NCBI RefSeq assembly: GCF_017742215.1
Contig: NZ_JAGHKP010000001.1
Location: forward strand, 1,116,001-1,180,000
Origin: Chitinophaga chungangae
GTDB lineage: Bacteria; Bacteroidota; Bacteroidia; Chitinophagales; Chitinophagaceae
Length of the DNA stretch: 64,000 bases
Direction: 5' to 3'
Positions 8,375 to 17,117 of this stretch are shown here, piece by piece. The first letter of the stretch is position 1; every line of letters starts with the position of its first letter. The notes under the pieces were generated by a model. It was not told where the DNA came from. It was given only the letters and a program-made list of their open reading frames with translations, and did no database searches. A program made the translations under genes and the position numbers.

Positions 8375-11300
8375 ATGAAAAAACTTTTACTGCTCCTGCT
8401 GGGCGGACTGCTTTGCTGCAATATGCTGCGCGCCCAGTTCCTGCTGCTGGACGATTTTGAGGGCAACGGCCCCTGTTCCGGCAGATGGACCTATTACGCC
8501 GGCGCAAACGCCACCGGCAATGTATTGTTCAACGTGCCCAACCCGGCGCCTTCATCCCTTAACCCCAGCCCGCATGTGGCGAAATTCACGAAAGACACGA
8601 CCTGCTTCGAGTACATGAGCGCCAGCTGCGGCCTCACCACTCCCTTCGACCTTAACGGCGCCTCCGTGTTCAAAATGCTGGTGTACAGCAACGTGCGCGA
8701 AGAAGTGATGTTCAAGCTGCAACCCGGTAACGATTACACGAAAGCGGTATTTTTTACGTACAAGGTGAAGAACGTCAACCAGTGGGAAGAAGCGACCTTT
8801 AACTTCTCGAGCGTGGCAAACAGGACGGATTTCAACCGCATTGCCGTACAGTTCATCGACGGCCGGAAAGCCAATGGCATCCTGTATTTCGACCTGGTGC
8901 AGGCGCCCAATCCGATCAGCCTCACCTTTGTGAACACCAGCATCCTGATGGGCCAGGAACATGGCGCGGTGATACCGGTGAAACTGAGCCGCGCTGTTTT
9001 TAACGACACGCTCCGCCAGGCGAACTGGAATGCGGAGAACCTGCCGCCGGGCGTGAGCATCGGCAGCATTCAGCGGGTGAACGATACGATGGCGAACGTT
9101 GTGCTGGCAGGCAATTCCCCCGCCAACTATTCCCGCACCGCCCTCAAACTGACGGTGGCAGGGCAGGAGGTAGACAGCGCCAACACACCGTCTTATACGG
9201 TGAAAGGCAACGCTATTTTTGACGGCAACCCCAACTGGACGATGATCTACAACGACGAGTTCAACGTAGACGGCATACCCGACCGCAGCAAATGGACGGT
9301 AGATCCCCAGCCGAAAGGCTGGATCAACGGGGAGCAGCAGGTGTATACCGACAGTACGCACGACAATGCGCGCGTACGCAACGGCAACCTGGTGATCACC
9401 GGTAAAAAAGATTTCCCGAACGGCGTATCCACCGAACCATGGTCGTCCGCCCGCGTGATATCGCAGAACAAAATGGATTTCCTCTATGGCAAGGTGGAAG
9501 TAAGGGCTAAGCTGCCCAAAGCGCGCGGTTCCTGGCCCGCCATCTGGATGATGCCCACCAGCAGCGTGTACGGCGGTTGGCCGAAAAGCGGCGAGATCGA
9601 TATCATGGAACATATCGGGAACCAGCTCGGCAGGGTGATGTCTACCGTGCATACACAAAACAGCAACTGGACCAACGGCGGTCATCTTACCGGTTCCCGC
9701 AACTTCCCTGATGCGCATACCGCTTACCATACCTATTCGCTGGAATGGTCGCCGGACTCGCTGATGTTCACTTTCGACAGCCTGCATGTATATACTTACA
9801 GGAACCCGCATACGGATTGGAAAGACTGGCCTTTCGACCAGAAATTCCACATCATCCTCAACGTTGCCATTGGCGGCGGCATGGGCGGCACGATCGTGGA
9901 AAGCGACTGGCCGGACAGTATGAACGTAGATTATGTGCGCGTATACCAGAAAGGCCTGGGCACGCCTTATCCGGATACCGTGATCGTAACGCCCGCCAAC
10001 CAGCTGGTGCTGGCCGGCAAATCGTTGCAGTATACCGCTAAAGTACTGGACCAGAATGGGCATGTGATGGACCTGGCGCCCCAATGGAACATTACCGGCG
10101 CGGGCAACACCATCACCAGCAGCGGTCTTGCCACGCTGGATACTTCCGGCATCATTACGGCCACCGCCATGCAGGACACGATATCGGTCAGCGGATCGGC
10201 CTATGTTAATGTGCGCACGCCCAATTACAAGCCCATCCCCGCAAGGATCGAAGCGGAAGCATTCGATAATTCCAACTCCTGCTGCACCGAACCTACACAG
10301 GACACGAGCGGCACGGTGAACATCAGTTATATCGGCAAAGGCACCTGGTTCGATTACGATATCGACGTGCCCGAAGGCAACCGGTACCGGGTGCAGCTCA
10401 GGGCGGCGGTAAGCGCTGCTACCAGCGCCAATATTTACCAGGACACCGTTTTGCTCGCCACCGTAAAACTACCGGCGAGCGGTGGCTGGCAGAAATGGAT
10501 CACCGTTTCCTCACCCAAGATCAGGCTCAAACAGGGCAAACAAACCATCCGCATTTTCTCCAATGCATCCGGCTGGAACTACAACTGGCTGCGGATCGTA
10601 GATGCAGACAGCGTGGTGGTGACGAACGTGGTGGTAACGCCCGATTCCGTGACGCGCAAATACGGAGAAACCCAGCAATATAGCGCCAAGGCTTTCGACC
10701 AGCGCGGCGATATCGTATCCTTCGCGCCCGAATGGAAATTGCGCAACGGCGACACCGTGAATGCGATCGACCAGCAGGGCCTGTTCACAGCAGGAGATGC
10801 TGCCGGCTGGTTTATGGTAAAGGCAAGAGACGAAGGGGCGACCGGTACGGCCATGGTGAAAGTGGTGCCTGTACCCGTATTGACGCGGGTGACCATTTCA
10901 CCGCGCAACGCTACGGTACCGGTAGATGCGTCCCAGGCCTTTGCCATCACCGGGTACGACCAGTTCGACAGCATTATGACCGTACCGGCGCAAAGCGGCT
11001 GGGCGGTTACCGGAACGCGTAACCGTGTAAGTACCGCGGGCGTATTCACCGCCGGCGATTCCATCGGGACTTTTATGGTCACGTTTGCAAGCGGCGCCGC
11101 GAAAGATACGGTGTACGCCACTACCGCCTACACCTGTACGGTGAATGATCATTATGAGGCGGAATCCGCTTCGTCCGTGGCTGGCGGCTCTACGCTGCAG
11201 GCTTGTACAGACGTAGGCGGCGGCCAGAACTATGTGAACCTGGCAAGCGGCCACCGCTTCACTTACAGCAACGTCAACGTGCCCAATCCCGGCAAGTATA

Positions 11301-12454
11301 CTTTCCGCATCAGGGTATCTTCCACCTATCCCGGGGAAATGAGGGTGAATTATAACAACCAGGTATACGGCTACATCAAGATACCCAACACCAGCGGCAA
11401 ATGGACGACCATTTCAGATACTATTCACCTGCCCGCCCTCACGACCCTGAACATCACCGTGGGCTCCGGCAGTCCCAAGTTCAACTGGTTCAGCCTCGAG
11501 AACTGCGCGCCGGAAATAGTGCGGCTGGAACTGAGCCCCGATACGGCAGATGTGAGCGTCGGAAATGCGCAGCCGTTTATACTGACAGCCTACGATTCAA
11601 GCAATACCGCGGTGATGCTGCCCCCTACACAGTGGTCTGCCACGGGCGCGAATAACACTATCAGCCCGTTAGGCATGTTTACCGCGGGCAGCGCCACCGG
11701 CAGCTACACGGTAACAGCGGTGGTGCGCGGCCTCAGCGTTTCGGCGCCGGTAAACGTGGTGAGCGCGCCCTGTACCATCAATAACAAACGCGAAGCCGAA
11801 GCCTTCACCACGCGGCACGCAGGCCCCTGGCTGCAAACCTGCACGGATGTTGGCGGCGGACAGAATTTCGCCGGCCTGGCCACAGGCCACTGGTTCTCTT
11901 ACGATAACCTGAATGTGCCCGCAGCCGGTGTTTACACCGTGAGCGTCAGGGTCAATTCCACAGCGACCGGGCAGATCGGCATCGGGTACTCGGGCGTTAC
12001 GTTCGGACTGATAGACGTGCCCAATACCGGCGGCACCTGGCAAACGGTGAAAGATACGGTCACACTTCCCGCATCGCCCAATATTACCGTAAGCGTAAAG
12101 GCGGGCACGTTCAAATACAATTGGTTCAGCATCGATAACTGTACCCAGGTGCCGGAAGAAACCGCACCGCTCATCGCCGTGTCTCCAAAGATGGAGCAGC
12201 CGGCACATGCGAAGAGCACGGCGGCTGTCAGGATTTATCCCAACCCTGTTTCACACAACGTAACGATAGACCTGCCGGAAGGCTTCCGTACCGCCACCCT
12301 GTTCGACCTGCAGGGCCGGGTGATCAGGCAATGGATCATCAGGCAGGGTGAAACGAGACTGGTAAAAGATCTTGGTTTCCTGAAAAACGGTTTTTACCTG
12401 ATCAAGCTCGAAGGCACGGGGAAGACGGAAATGGTGCGGGTAATAAAACAGTAA
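8375..12454 (+). CDS. Secreted multidomain GH16 beta-glucanase with CBMs and T9SS sorting domain
   Basis: 1359-residue exported endo-beta-glucanase (laminarinase/lichenase type). Signal peptide 1-21; N-terminal galactose-binding-like domain about 22-180; Ig-like linker; GH16 catalytic domain about 285-525 with the signature E-I-D-I-M-E, giving Glu407 as nucleophile and Glu412 as acid/base; then bacterial Ig-like linkers alternating with three CBM6/35-like modules (about 615-740, 925-1040 and 1130-1250, each with an E-A-E start and an N-W-L/F end); finally a type IX secretion type A sorting domain (about 1283-1359, I-Y-P-N-P-V start). It is therefore probably attached at the cell surface or released. 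As the only hydrolase of this PUL it defines the substrate, beta-1,3- or mixed-link glucan being most likely. Confidence 0.93.
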   Translation: MKKLLLLLLGGLLCCNMLRAQFLLLDDFEGNGPCSGRWTYYAGANATGNVLFNVPNPAPSSLNPSPHVAKFTKDTTCFEYMSASCGLTTPFDLNGASVFKMLVYSNVREEVMFKLQPGNDYTKAVFFTYKVKNVNQWEEATFNFSSVANRTDFNRIAVQFIDGRKANGILYFDLVQAPNPISLTFVNTSILMGQEHGAVIPVKLSRAVFNDTLRQANWNAENLPPGVSIGSIQRVNDTMANVVLAGNSPANYSRTALKLTVAGQEVDSANTPSYTVKGNAIFDGNPNWTMIYNDEFNVDGIPDRSKWTVDPQPKGWINGEQQVYTDSTHDNARVRNGNLVITGKKDFPNGVSTEPWSSARVISQNKMDFLYGKVEVRAKLPKARGSWPAIWMMPTSSVYGGWPKSGEIDIMEHIGNQLGRVMSTVHTQNSNWTNGGHLTGSRNFPDAHTAYHTYSLEWSPDSLMFTFDSLHVYTYRNPHTDWKDWPFDQKFHIILNVAIGGGMGGTIVESDWPDSMNVDYVRVYQKGLGTPYPDTVIVTPANQLVLAGKSLQYTAKVLDQNGHVMDLAPQWNITGAGNTITSSGLATLDTSGIITATAMQDTISVSGSAYVNVRTPNYKPIPARIEAEAFDNSNSCCTEPTQDTSGTVNISYIGKGTWFDYDIDVPEGNRYRVQLRAAVSAATSANIYQDTVLLATVKLPASGGWQKWITVSSPKIRLKQGKQTIRIFSNASGWNYNWLRIVDADSVVVTNVVVTPDSVTRKYGETQQYSAKAFDQRGDIVSFAPEWKLRNGDTVNAIDQQGLFTAGDAAGWFMVKARDEGATGTAMVKVVPVPVLTRVTISPRNATVPVDASQAFAITGYDQFDSIMTVPAQSGWAVTGTRNRVSTAGVFTAGDSIGTFMVTFASGAAKDTVYATTAYTCTVNDHYEAESASSVAGGSTLQACTDVGGGQNYVNLASGHRFTYSNVNVPNPGKYTFRIRVSSTYPGEMRVNYNNQVYGYIKIPNTSGKWTTISDTIHLPALTTLNITVGSGSPKFNWFSLENCAPEIVRLELSPDTADVSVGNAQPFILTAYDSSNTAVMLPPTQWSATGANNTISPLGMFTAGSATGSYTVTAVVRGLSVSAPVNVVSAPCTINNKREAEAFTTRHAGPWLQTCTDVGGGQNFAGLATGHWFSYDNLNVPAAGVYTVSVRVNSTATGQIGIGYSGVTFGLIDVPNTGGTWQTVKDTVTLPASPNITVSVKAGTFKYNWFSIDNCTQVPEETAPLIAVSPKMEQPAHAKSTAAVRIYPNPVSHNVTIDLPEGFRTATLFDLQGRVIRQWIIRQGETRLVKDLGFLKNGFYLIKLEGTGKTEMVRVIKQ

Positions 12455-12483
12455 AATAGCTATTACGGAGTGGATGGGTTACA

Positions 12484-12521
12484 GGCAATGTCTCCAGGCT
12501 TTTGGGGACATTGCCTTTTTT
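12484..12521 (+). terminator. Rho-independent terminator after the GH16 gene
   Basis: A 12-bp stem (GGCAATGTCTCC paired with GGGGACATTGCC, one G-U) with an 8-nt loop is followed by six T, 29 bp after the stop. It closes the sigma-to-GH16 locus. Confidence 0.9.
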
Positions 12522-12610
12522 ATGCAGGTAACTGATGTATAAGCTGGATAAAAGTTTGAACCAAAATGAAAATGGACAAACCAGCGGAGATCCTGATTTG
12601 TCCAATTCAG

Positions 12611-12684
12611 TGAACCGGATTGGATTCGAACCAATGGCCTGCTGCTTAGAAGGCAGCTGCTCTATCCAGCTGAGCTACCGGTCC
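12611..12684 (-). tRNA. tRNA-Arg (anticodon TCT)
   Basis: The minus strand folds as a full cloverleaf: acceptor GGACCGG with CCGGTTC (one G-U), D stem GCTC/GAGC, anticodon stem GCTGC/GCAGC around loop CTTCTAA, T stem ATTGG/CCAAT around TTCGAAT, discriminator A. The anticodon TCT reads AGA/AGG. CCA is not encoded. It lies between the GH16 terminator and ung. Confidence 0.95.
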
Positions 12685-12781
12685 GGTAACGTATCACAAT
12701 AAATTTATTTTTATTGGGAGTGCAAATTTATATAATTTTCCACCAATTAATCAAATAAATCGCTGACCCAAAGGTAATATA

Positions 12782-13453
12782 ATGGACGTAAAGATTGAAA
12801 GCAGCTGGAAAGAAGCGTTGAAAGAAGAGTTTCAAAAATCCTATTTCGAGCAGATCGTCATGTTCCTCAAACATGAAAAAGCCCTCGGCAAAACCATCTA
12901 TCCACAGGGCTCCCAGATCTTTAATGCATTCGATAAAACTCCTTTTGACAAAGTGAGGGTGGTTATTCTCGGGCAAGACCCCTACCATGGCCCCGGACAG
13001 GCGCATGGCCTTTGTTTTTCCGTACAGAAAGGCACCAAACCGCCGCCTTCGCTCGTGAATATTTACAAAGAAATGAACGCGGACCTGGGCATTCCCATCG
13101 CACAAACCGGCGACCTTACTCCCTGGGCGGAAAACGGCGTGTTATTGCTCAATGCCTTCCTTACCGTGCGCGACGGCGAGCCCCTGTCGCACAGCAAGAT
13201 CGGCTGGGAAACCTTTACGGACGCGGTTATACGCACTGTCAGCAACAAAAAGGAAGGCGTGGTGTTTATGTTATGGGGCAAGTTCGCGCAGGACAAACAA
13301 GTGCTTATCGACGGCACCCAGCATCATATCCTCAAAGCGGCGCATCCCTCTCCATTCAGTGCAGACAAAGGTTTCTTCGGCTGCAAACATTTCTCGAAGG
13401 CGAACGAACTGCTTATCCGGCAAGGTAAAGAGCCGGTGAACTGGCAATTGTGA
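12782..13453 (+). CDS. ung: Uracil-DNA glycosylase, family 1
   Basis: Removes uracil from DNA as the first step of base excision repair in the cytoplasm. 223 residues, the normal length. The water-activating motif G-Q-D-P-Y-H-G-P-G-Q-A-H-G places the catalytic Asp at residue 66, and the DNA-intercalation motif H-P-S-P-F places the catalytic His at residue 188; both are intact, as is the uracil-binding L-L-L-N-A region. It is transcribed with the acyltransferase gene 35 bp downstream, though the two are functionally unrelated. Confidence 0.97.
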   Translation: MDVKIESSWKEALKEEFQKSYFEQIVMFLKHEKALGKTIYPQGSQIFNAFDKTPFDKVRVVILGQDPYHGPGQAHGLCFSVQKGTKPPPSLVNIYKEMNADLGIPIAQTGDLTPWAENGVLLLNAFLTVRDGEPLSHSKIGWETFTDAVIRTVSNKKEGVVFMLWGKFAQDKQVLIDGTQHHILKAAHPSPFSADKGFFGCKHFSKANELLIRQGKEPVNWQL

Positions 13454-13488
13454 TTTTTTCTTAATATTACGTTTCATTCCCCTTGCGC

Positions 13489-14268
13489 ATGAAATGGCTT
13501 AAAAACATAGCAGGTCGGGTTTTTGCAATTTACGGGCTCCTGCTCTTTGTTGCGACCCTGTTGATCGTGCTCATCCCTATATGGATCGTCTCTTTTTTCC
13601 CAGATCCCCGTAAAACGCGTTATTTCCTTAACATCGGAAGGGTGTGGATGGGCGTTTACATGCCGCTGATCGGCTGCCCCGTATTCCGCAAAGGCCTGGA
13701 ACATTTCAAAAAAGGAAAACAATTCGTGGTGGTGTGCAATCACAATTCTTTCATCGACGTGCCTGTTACCACACCCGGCGTGCCCGGCGTGAACAAAACG
13801 CTCGCCAAGGCCGAAATGGCGAAGATCCCGCTCTTCGGCATGATGTACCGCATCGGCGGCATCATGGTGAACCGGCAGGACGATCAAAGCCGCCGCCAGA
13901 GCTTCGAACATATGCACAACGCGCTGAACATGGGTATGCACATGGTGCTGTTCCCGGAAGGCACGCGCAACCGTACAGGAATGCCCCTCAAAAAGTTCTA
14001 CGACGGCGCATTCATTCTCGCCATCGACGCGCAGACGCCCATCATTCCCGCGCTGCTGTTCAATACCAAAAAAATACAGGTGCCGGGCAAATTCCTGTTT
14101 GCACTGCCGCACAGGATAGACTTCCACTTCCTGCCGCCGGTGGATACCGCCGGTCTTACCCGCGACAACCTGCTTGAACTGAAAGAAAAGGTATTTAACA
14201 TCATGTGGGACTATTACACGCTGCATGCGAAAGACGCGGCTGTAAGTCCCGCCCCTGAACTGGCCTGA
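13489..14268 (+). CDS. plsC: 1-acyl-sn-glycerol-3-phosphate acyltransferase (PlsC family)
   Basis: Membrane acyltransferase making phosphatidic acid from lysophosphatidic acid. About 259 residues from ATG 13489; a TTG two codons upstream (13483) is the alternative. An N-terminal transmembrane helix (about 8-35) precedes the catalytic H-x4-D motif (N-H-N-S-F-I-D) and the substrate motif E-G-T-R-N. Bacteroidota have several PlsC paralogues, so the acyl specificity and essential role are not certain. Its stop codon lies one base from the stop of the convergent VOC gene, leaving no room for a terminator between them. Confidence 0.9.
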   Translation: MKWLKNIAGRVFAIYGLLLFVATLLIVLIPIWIVSFFPDPRKTRYFLNIGRVWMGVYMPLIGCPVFRKGLEHFKKGKQFVVVCNHNSFIDVPVTTPGVPGVNKTLAKAEMAKIPLFGMMYRIGGIMVNRQDDQSRRQSFEHMHNALNMGMHMVLFPEGTRNRTGMPLKKFYDGAFILAIDAQTPIIPALLFNTKKIQVPGKFLFALPHRIDFHFLPPVDTAGLTRDNLLELKEKVFNIMWDYYTLHAKDAAVSPAPELA

Positions 14269-14269
14269 T

Positions 14270-14647
14270 CTACAACTGCGTGATCCACCACATATTGCCG
14301 AACATGTCTTTTACGCCCGCAGACCGGCCATAGTCCTTGTTTTCAGGCACAGCTTCCGAAGTGGCGCCTTCCGCCAGCGCTTTGTAGTACACTTCATCCG
14401 TATTGCTCACGTACATAAAAACACCGCCTGTTTGCGGCGGATATTGTTCGTTGCTGTTGCCGAACATCACCACGCTGTCGCCTATCCGCATTTCCGCGTG
14501 CATGATGCCGCCATCGTCATTGCGGTACACGGCATGTTCTTCTGCGCCGAAAACATTTTGGAGGAAGGAGAGGAATCGATTGCCGTCCGGCATTAGGAAA
14601 TAAGGGCAAAGCGTGGGAATGCCCGCGGGTTTATTGGTGGTTGCCAT
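14270..14647 (-). CDS. VOC superfamily protein (glyoxalase/bleomycin-resistance fold)
   Basis: 125 residues from ATG 14647; the frame extends further upstream, but that extension is not domain-like. It fits the PhnB/glyoxalase-like branch: it begins with a short P-Y-F-L-M-P-D-G-N segment, has H-A-E-M-R-I-G-D-S-V-V-M-F in the middle and ends with V-K-D-M-F-G-N-M-W-W-I-T. Members bind metal through paired beta-alpha-beta-beta-beta units, but the substrate is unknown. The AraC-type regulator gene lies just upstream on the same strand (59 bp), so the two may be co-transcribed. Confidence 0.85.
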   Translation of the reverse strand: MATTNKPAGIPTLCPYFLMPDGNRFLSFLQNVFGAEEHAVYRNDDGGIMHAEMRIGDSVVMFGNSNEQYPPQTGGVFMYVSNTDEVYYKALAEGATSEAVPENKDYGRSAGVKDMFGNMWWITQL

Positions 14648-14706
14648 AAGTTTTTGAATGCAAATTAAGGGAGAGGGAGGGAAGGAAATTGGAGAAAAAC
14701 GACATT

Positions 14707-15498
14707 TTAATCCCTGTACTCGATCCCTTCCGGCCGGCCTGAAAAATACCGGCGCGGGTGATACCCGGAAAATTCTTTGAAGTCGTGGATAAAATGGCTT
14801 TGATCGTAATACCCGCATTCGTACGCCAGCGCCGTCAGGTTTTCTTCGATGCGGCCGTACTGGGCCGCGGCCCGCTGGAAGCGGACGATCCGCGCATAGG
14901 TTTTGGCGGGAAAACCCGCGTAGGCTTTGAAATTACGCTCGAACTGGCGCGCGCTCAGGCAAAGGTCCGCCGCCAGTTCCGTTACGTTCACCATGCCCTG
15001 CGCTTTGATGATGGTCTTAATGGCATGATGTGCGGCCGTTTCGGCGGGTTTGCGTTTTTCCAGCTGCCGCAGCAGGAAACCGGACAGGATCTCCACCCGC
15101 TGATGATGATATTTTGCGGTCATCACCCTTTCTTCCAGCCAGCGGCCTTCCGCGCCGCAAACGGCGGACAGCTCAGGCATTTCATTGCTGAAAGACCCGG
15201 CGGAAAAACCGAACAGCTGCGGCAGCGCCGAAGGATAGAGATAGGCCCCGAATATCCCGAAGCTGCCATGGGTGAGAAAGCGGCGGTAACGGCTGGTTTG
15301 CGCGTGCAGCACGGCGGCCTGGTCGCAGGTGCCGTCCAGCTCGGTGAAGCGGCTTTTGTAATGAAACACCATTTCCGCGCATCCGTCTGCCAGCGAACGG
15401 TATACGTACGGCTGCCCGTCGGGCACCTGGTACTCGAACGCCCAGAACATGCGTACATAGGGGGCGAGGGGAGCGGGAGGCGGAAAGGTGACGTACAT
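14707..15498 (-). CDS. AraC-family transcriptional regulator
   Basis: 263 residues from ATG 15498, chosen over the TTG at 15549 because a purine-rich AAGGAA lies about 9 bases upstream. The N-terminal ~150 residues match the DUF6597-like sensor type that opens with P-P-A-P-L-A-P-Y-V-R; the C-terminal ~100 residues hold two helix-turn-helix motifs (L-A-A-D-L-C-L-S-A-R-Q-F-E-R-N-F and A-Y-E-C-G-Y-Y-D-Q-S-H-F-I-H-D-F). It is divergent from the oxidoreductase operon at 15806 and may control that operon, the VOC gene or itself; the sequence does not decide which. Confidence 0.9.
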   Translation of the reverse strand: MYVTFPPPAPLAPYVRMFWAFEYQVPDGQPYVYRSLADGCAEMVFHYKSRFTELDGTCDQAAVLHAQTSRYRRFLTHGSFGIFGAYLYPSALPQLFGFSAGSFSNEMPELSAVCGAEGRWLEERVMTAKYHHQRVEILSGFLLRQLEKRKPAETAAHHAIKTIIKAQGMVNVTELAADLCLSARQFERNFKAYAGFPAKTYARIVRFQRAAAQYGRIEENLTALAYECGYYDQSHFIHDFKEFSGYHPRRYFSGRPEGIEYRD

Positions 15499-15805
15499 GA
15501 TCGAAAATTCCTTAAAGTTAAGAATATCGGCCGGAACCGGCTTTTTCAATCAAAATATGCCTCATTTCCTCCCAAAACAGCCATTCTGTATTTTCACTTC
15601 TTTAAAAAATTTAATAAAGTATTTTTCATTACGTAAAAAATCAGAAAACTTTACTCTTTAGCAAAAATGTTGCGCATATTGGGAACGAATACCGCGATTA
15701 AATGGAGATAAGCGATCATTTTACTTCAATATACCATCAGCATTCACAAAATCAACTTCGTATTTTGTAACCGCGAAAAAATCACGTTTATACATAAAGA
15801 AAACC
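15499..15805. other. A/T-rich divergent intergenic region
   Basis: 307 bp between the AraC regulator (minus) and the Gfo/Idh/MocA gene (plus). It is much richer in A/T than the flanking genes, as expected for a shared promoter region. A TATTTTG element at 15761-15767, 39 bp before the oxidoreductase start, is a possible -7 site. No clear palindrome or small gene was seen. Confidence 0.5.
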
Positions 15806-17086
15806 ATGGGAAAGAAAGTACATCAATCTTCCAGGAGAGCGTTCATGCGGAACTCGCTGGGGGCGCTCGCAGCCTTTACCATCGTGCCCCGTCATGTGCT
15901 GGGCCGCGGCTATCTGGCTCCCTCCGATACGCTGACGAAGGCCGTAGTAGGCACCGGCGGCATGGGCCGCGGGCACTTCGGGTATGCAGGCACCCGCGTA
16001 GTGGCCATCTGCGATGTGGATAAAAGTCACATCCAGAAAGGTTTGAATGCGCTGCCCAACGGCGGCAAAGGCGTAAAAACGTTTGCCGATTACCGTGAGC
16101 TGATCCAGCTGCCGGAGGTAGACATTGTGCATGTGGCCACGCCGCCGCACTGGCATGGCATTATCGCGGCGGACGCCGCCCGCGCCGGGAAAGACGTATG
16201 GTGCGAAAAACCGATGACCGCCACCATCGGCGAAGGCAAACGCCTGGTGGAAGCCGTTCAGCAGCATGGCCGGATCTTCAGGCTCAACACCTGGTTCCGC
16301 TTCTCCGACCGTTTTTACGGCATGGGCACCACCGTGGAGCCGATCAAAAAACTGGTAGAAAGCGGTTTGCTGGGCTGGCCGCTGAAAGTGACCATCAGCA
16401 AACACACCGGTTTCGACTGGAAATTTTACTGGGTGGGCAAAACCAACCTCGAGCCGCAGGCCGTTCCCAAAGAACTGGACTACGACATGTGGCTGGGCCC
16501 CGCACCCTACAAACCATATAACGTACACCGTGTGCACAGCACGTTCCGCGGGTATTGGGATTACGATGGCGGCGGCCTTGGAGACATGGGCCAGCACTAC
16601 ATCGACCCTGTGCAGTATTTCCTCGGGAAAGACGATACCAGCCCTGTAAAAGTAGAAGTAGACGCTCCCCAGCAGCACAGCGACGCCGTTGGCACCTGGC
16701 GCAAGATCACCTATACTTATGCAGACGGTTGCCAGATCGTGCTCGATGGCGCAGGCACCGAAACCAAAGCCGCTTATATTGAAGGGCCGAAAGGCAAGCT
16801 GTATCCCGGTTTCAAGTCAGACATCCCGGACCTGGAAAAGAAACTCGCCCAGTTCCCCGACCCGGCGCCACAGGTGACAGACTTCGTGGAAGCCGTGAAA
16901 AAACGCCAGAAATTCGCGCTCAATGAAGAGAACGGTCACCGTTCCGCCACGATCGTGAACATGGGCAAGATCGCCCTGCAACTCGGCCGCAACCTCGAGT
17001 TCGACCCTGTGAAACAGGAATTTGTCAACGACGAAGGCGCCAACAGGCTGATATTCCAGCCCATGCGCGGCCCCTGGACCATATAG
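15806..17086 (+). CDS. Tat-exported Gfo/Idh/MocA family oxidoreductase
   Basis: NAD(P)-dependent sugar dehydrogenase-type protein, 426 residues. The N-terminus has a twin-arginine signal (S-R-R-A-F-M-R then a hydrophobic stretch to about residue 32), so it should be folded with cofactor and exported. The Rossmann motif G-T-G-G-M-G follows at about 50-55, the C-E-K-P motif is present, and G-D-M-G-Q-H-Y-I-D provides the conserved Asp and His of the catalytic region. It lies 31 bp before a DUF1080 protein. In Bacteroidota such pairs oxidise sugars at C3 and then cleave 3-keto-glycosides, so the two probably form one periplasmic pathway. The substrate is unknown. Confidence 0.9.
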   Translation: MGKKVHQSSRRAFMRNSLGALAAFTIVPRHVLGRGYLAPSDTLTKAVVGTGGMGRGHFGYAGTRVVAICDVDKSHIQKGLNALPNGGKGVKTFADYRELIQLPEVDIVHVATPPHWHGIIAADAARAGKDVWCEKPMTATIGEGKRLVEAVQQHGRIFRLNTWFRFSDRFYGMGTTVEPIKKLVESGLLGWPLKVTISKHTGFDWKFYWVGKTNLEPQAVPKELDYDMWLGPAPYKPYNVHRVHSTFRGYWDYDGGGLGDMGQHYIDPVQYFLGKDDTSPVKVEVDAPQQHSDAVGTWRKITYTYADGCQIVLDGAGTETKAAYIEGPKGKLYPGFKSDIPDLEKKLAQFPDPAPQVTDFVEAVKKRQKFALNEENGHRSATIVNMGKIALQLGRNLEFDPVKQEFVNDEGANRLIFQPMRGPWTI

Positions 17087-17117
17087 CCTTGCATTTACCC
17101 GACAACTACCAAACACA

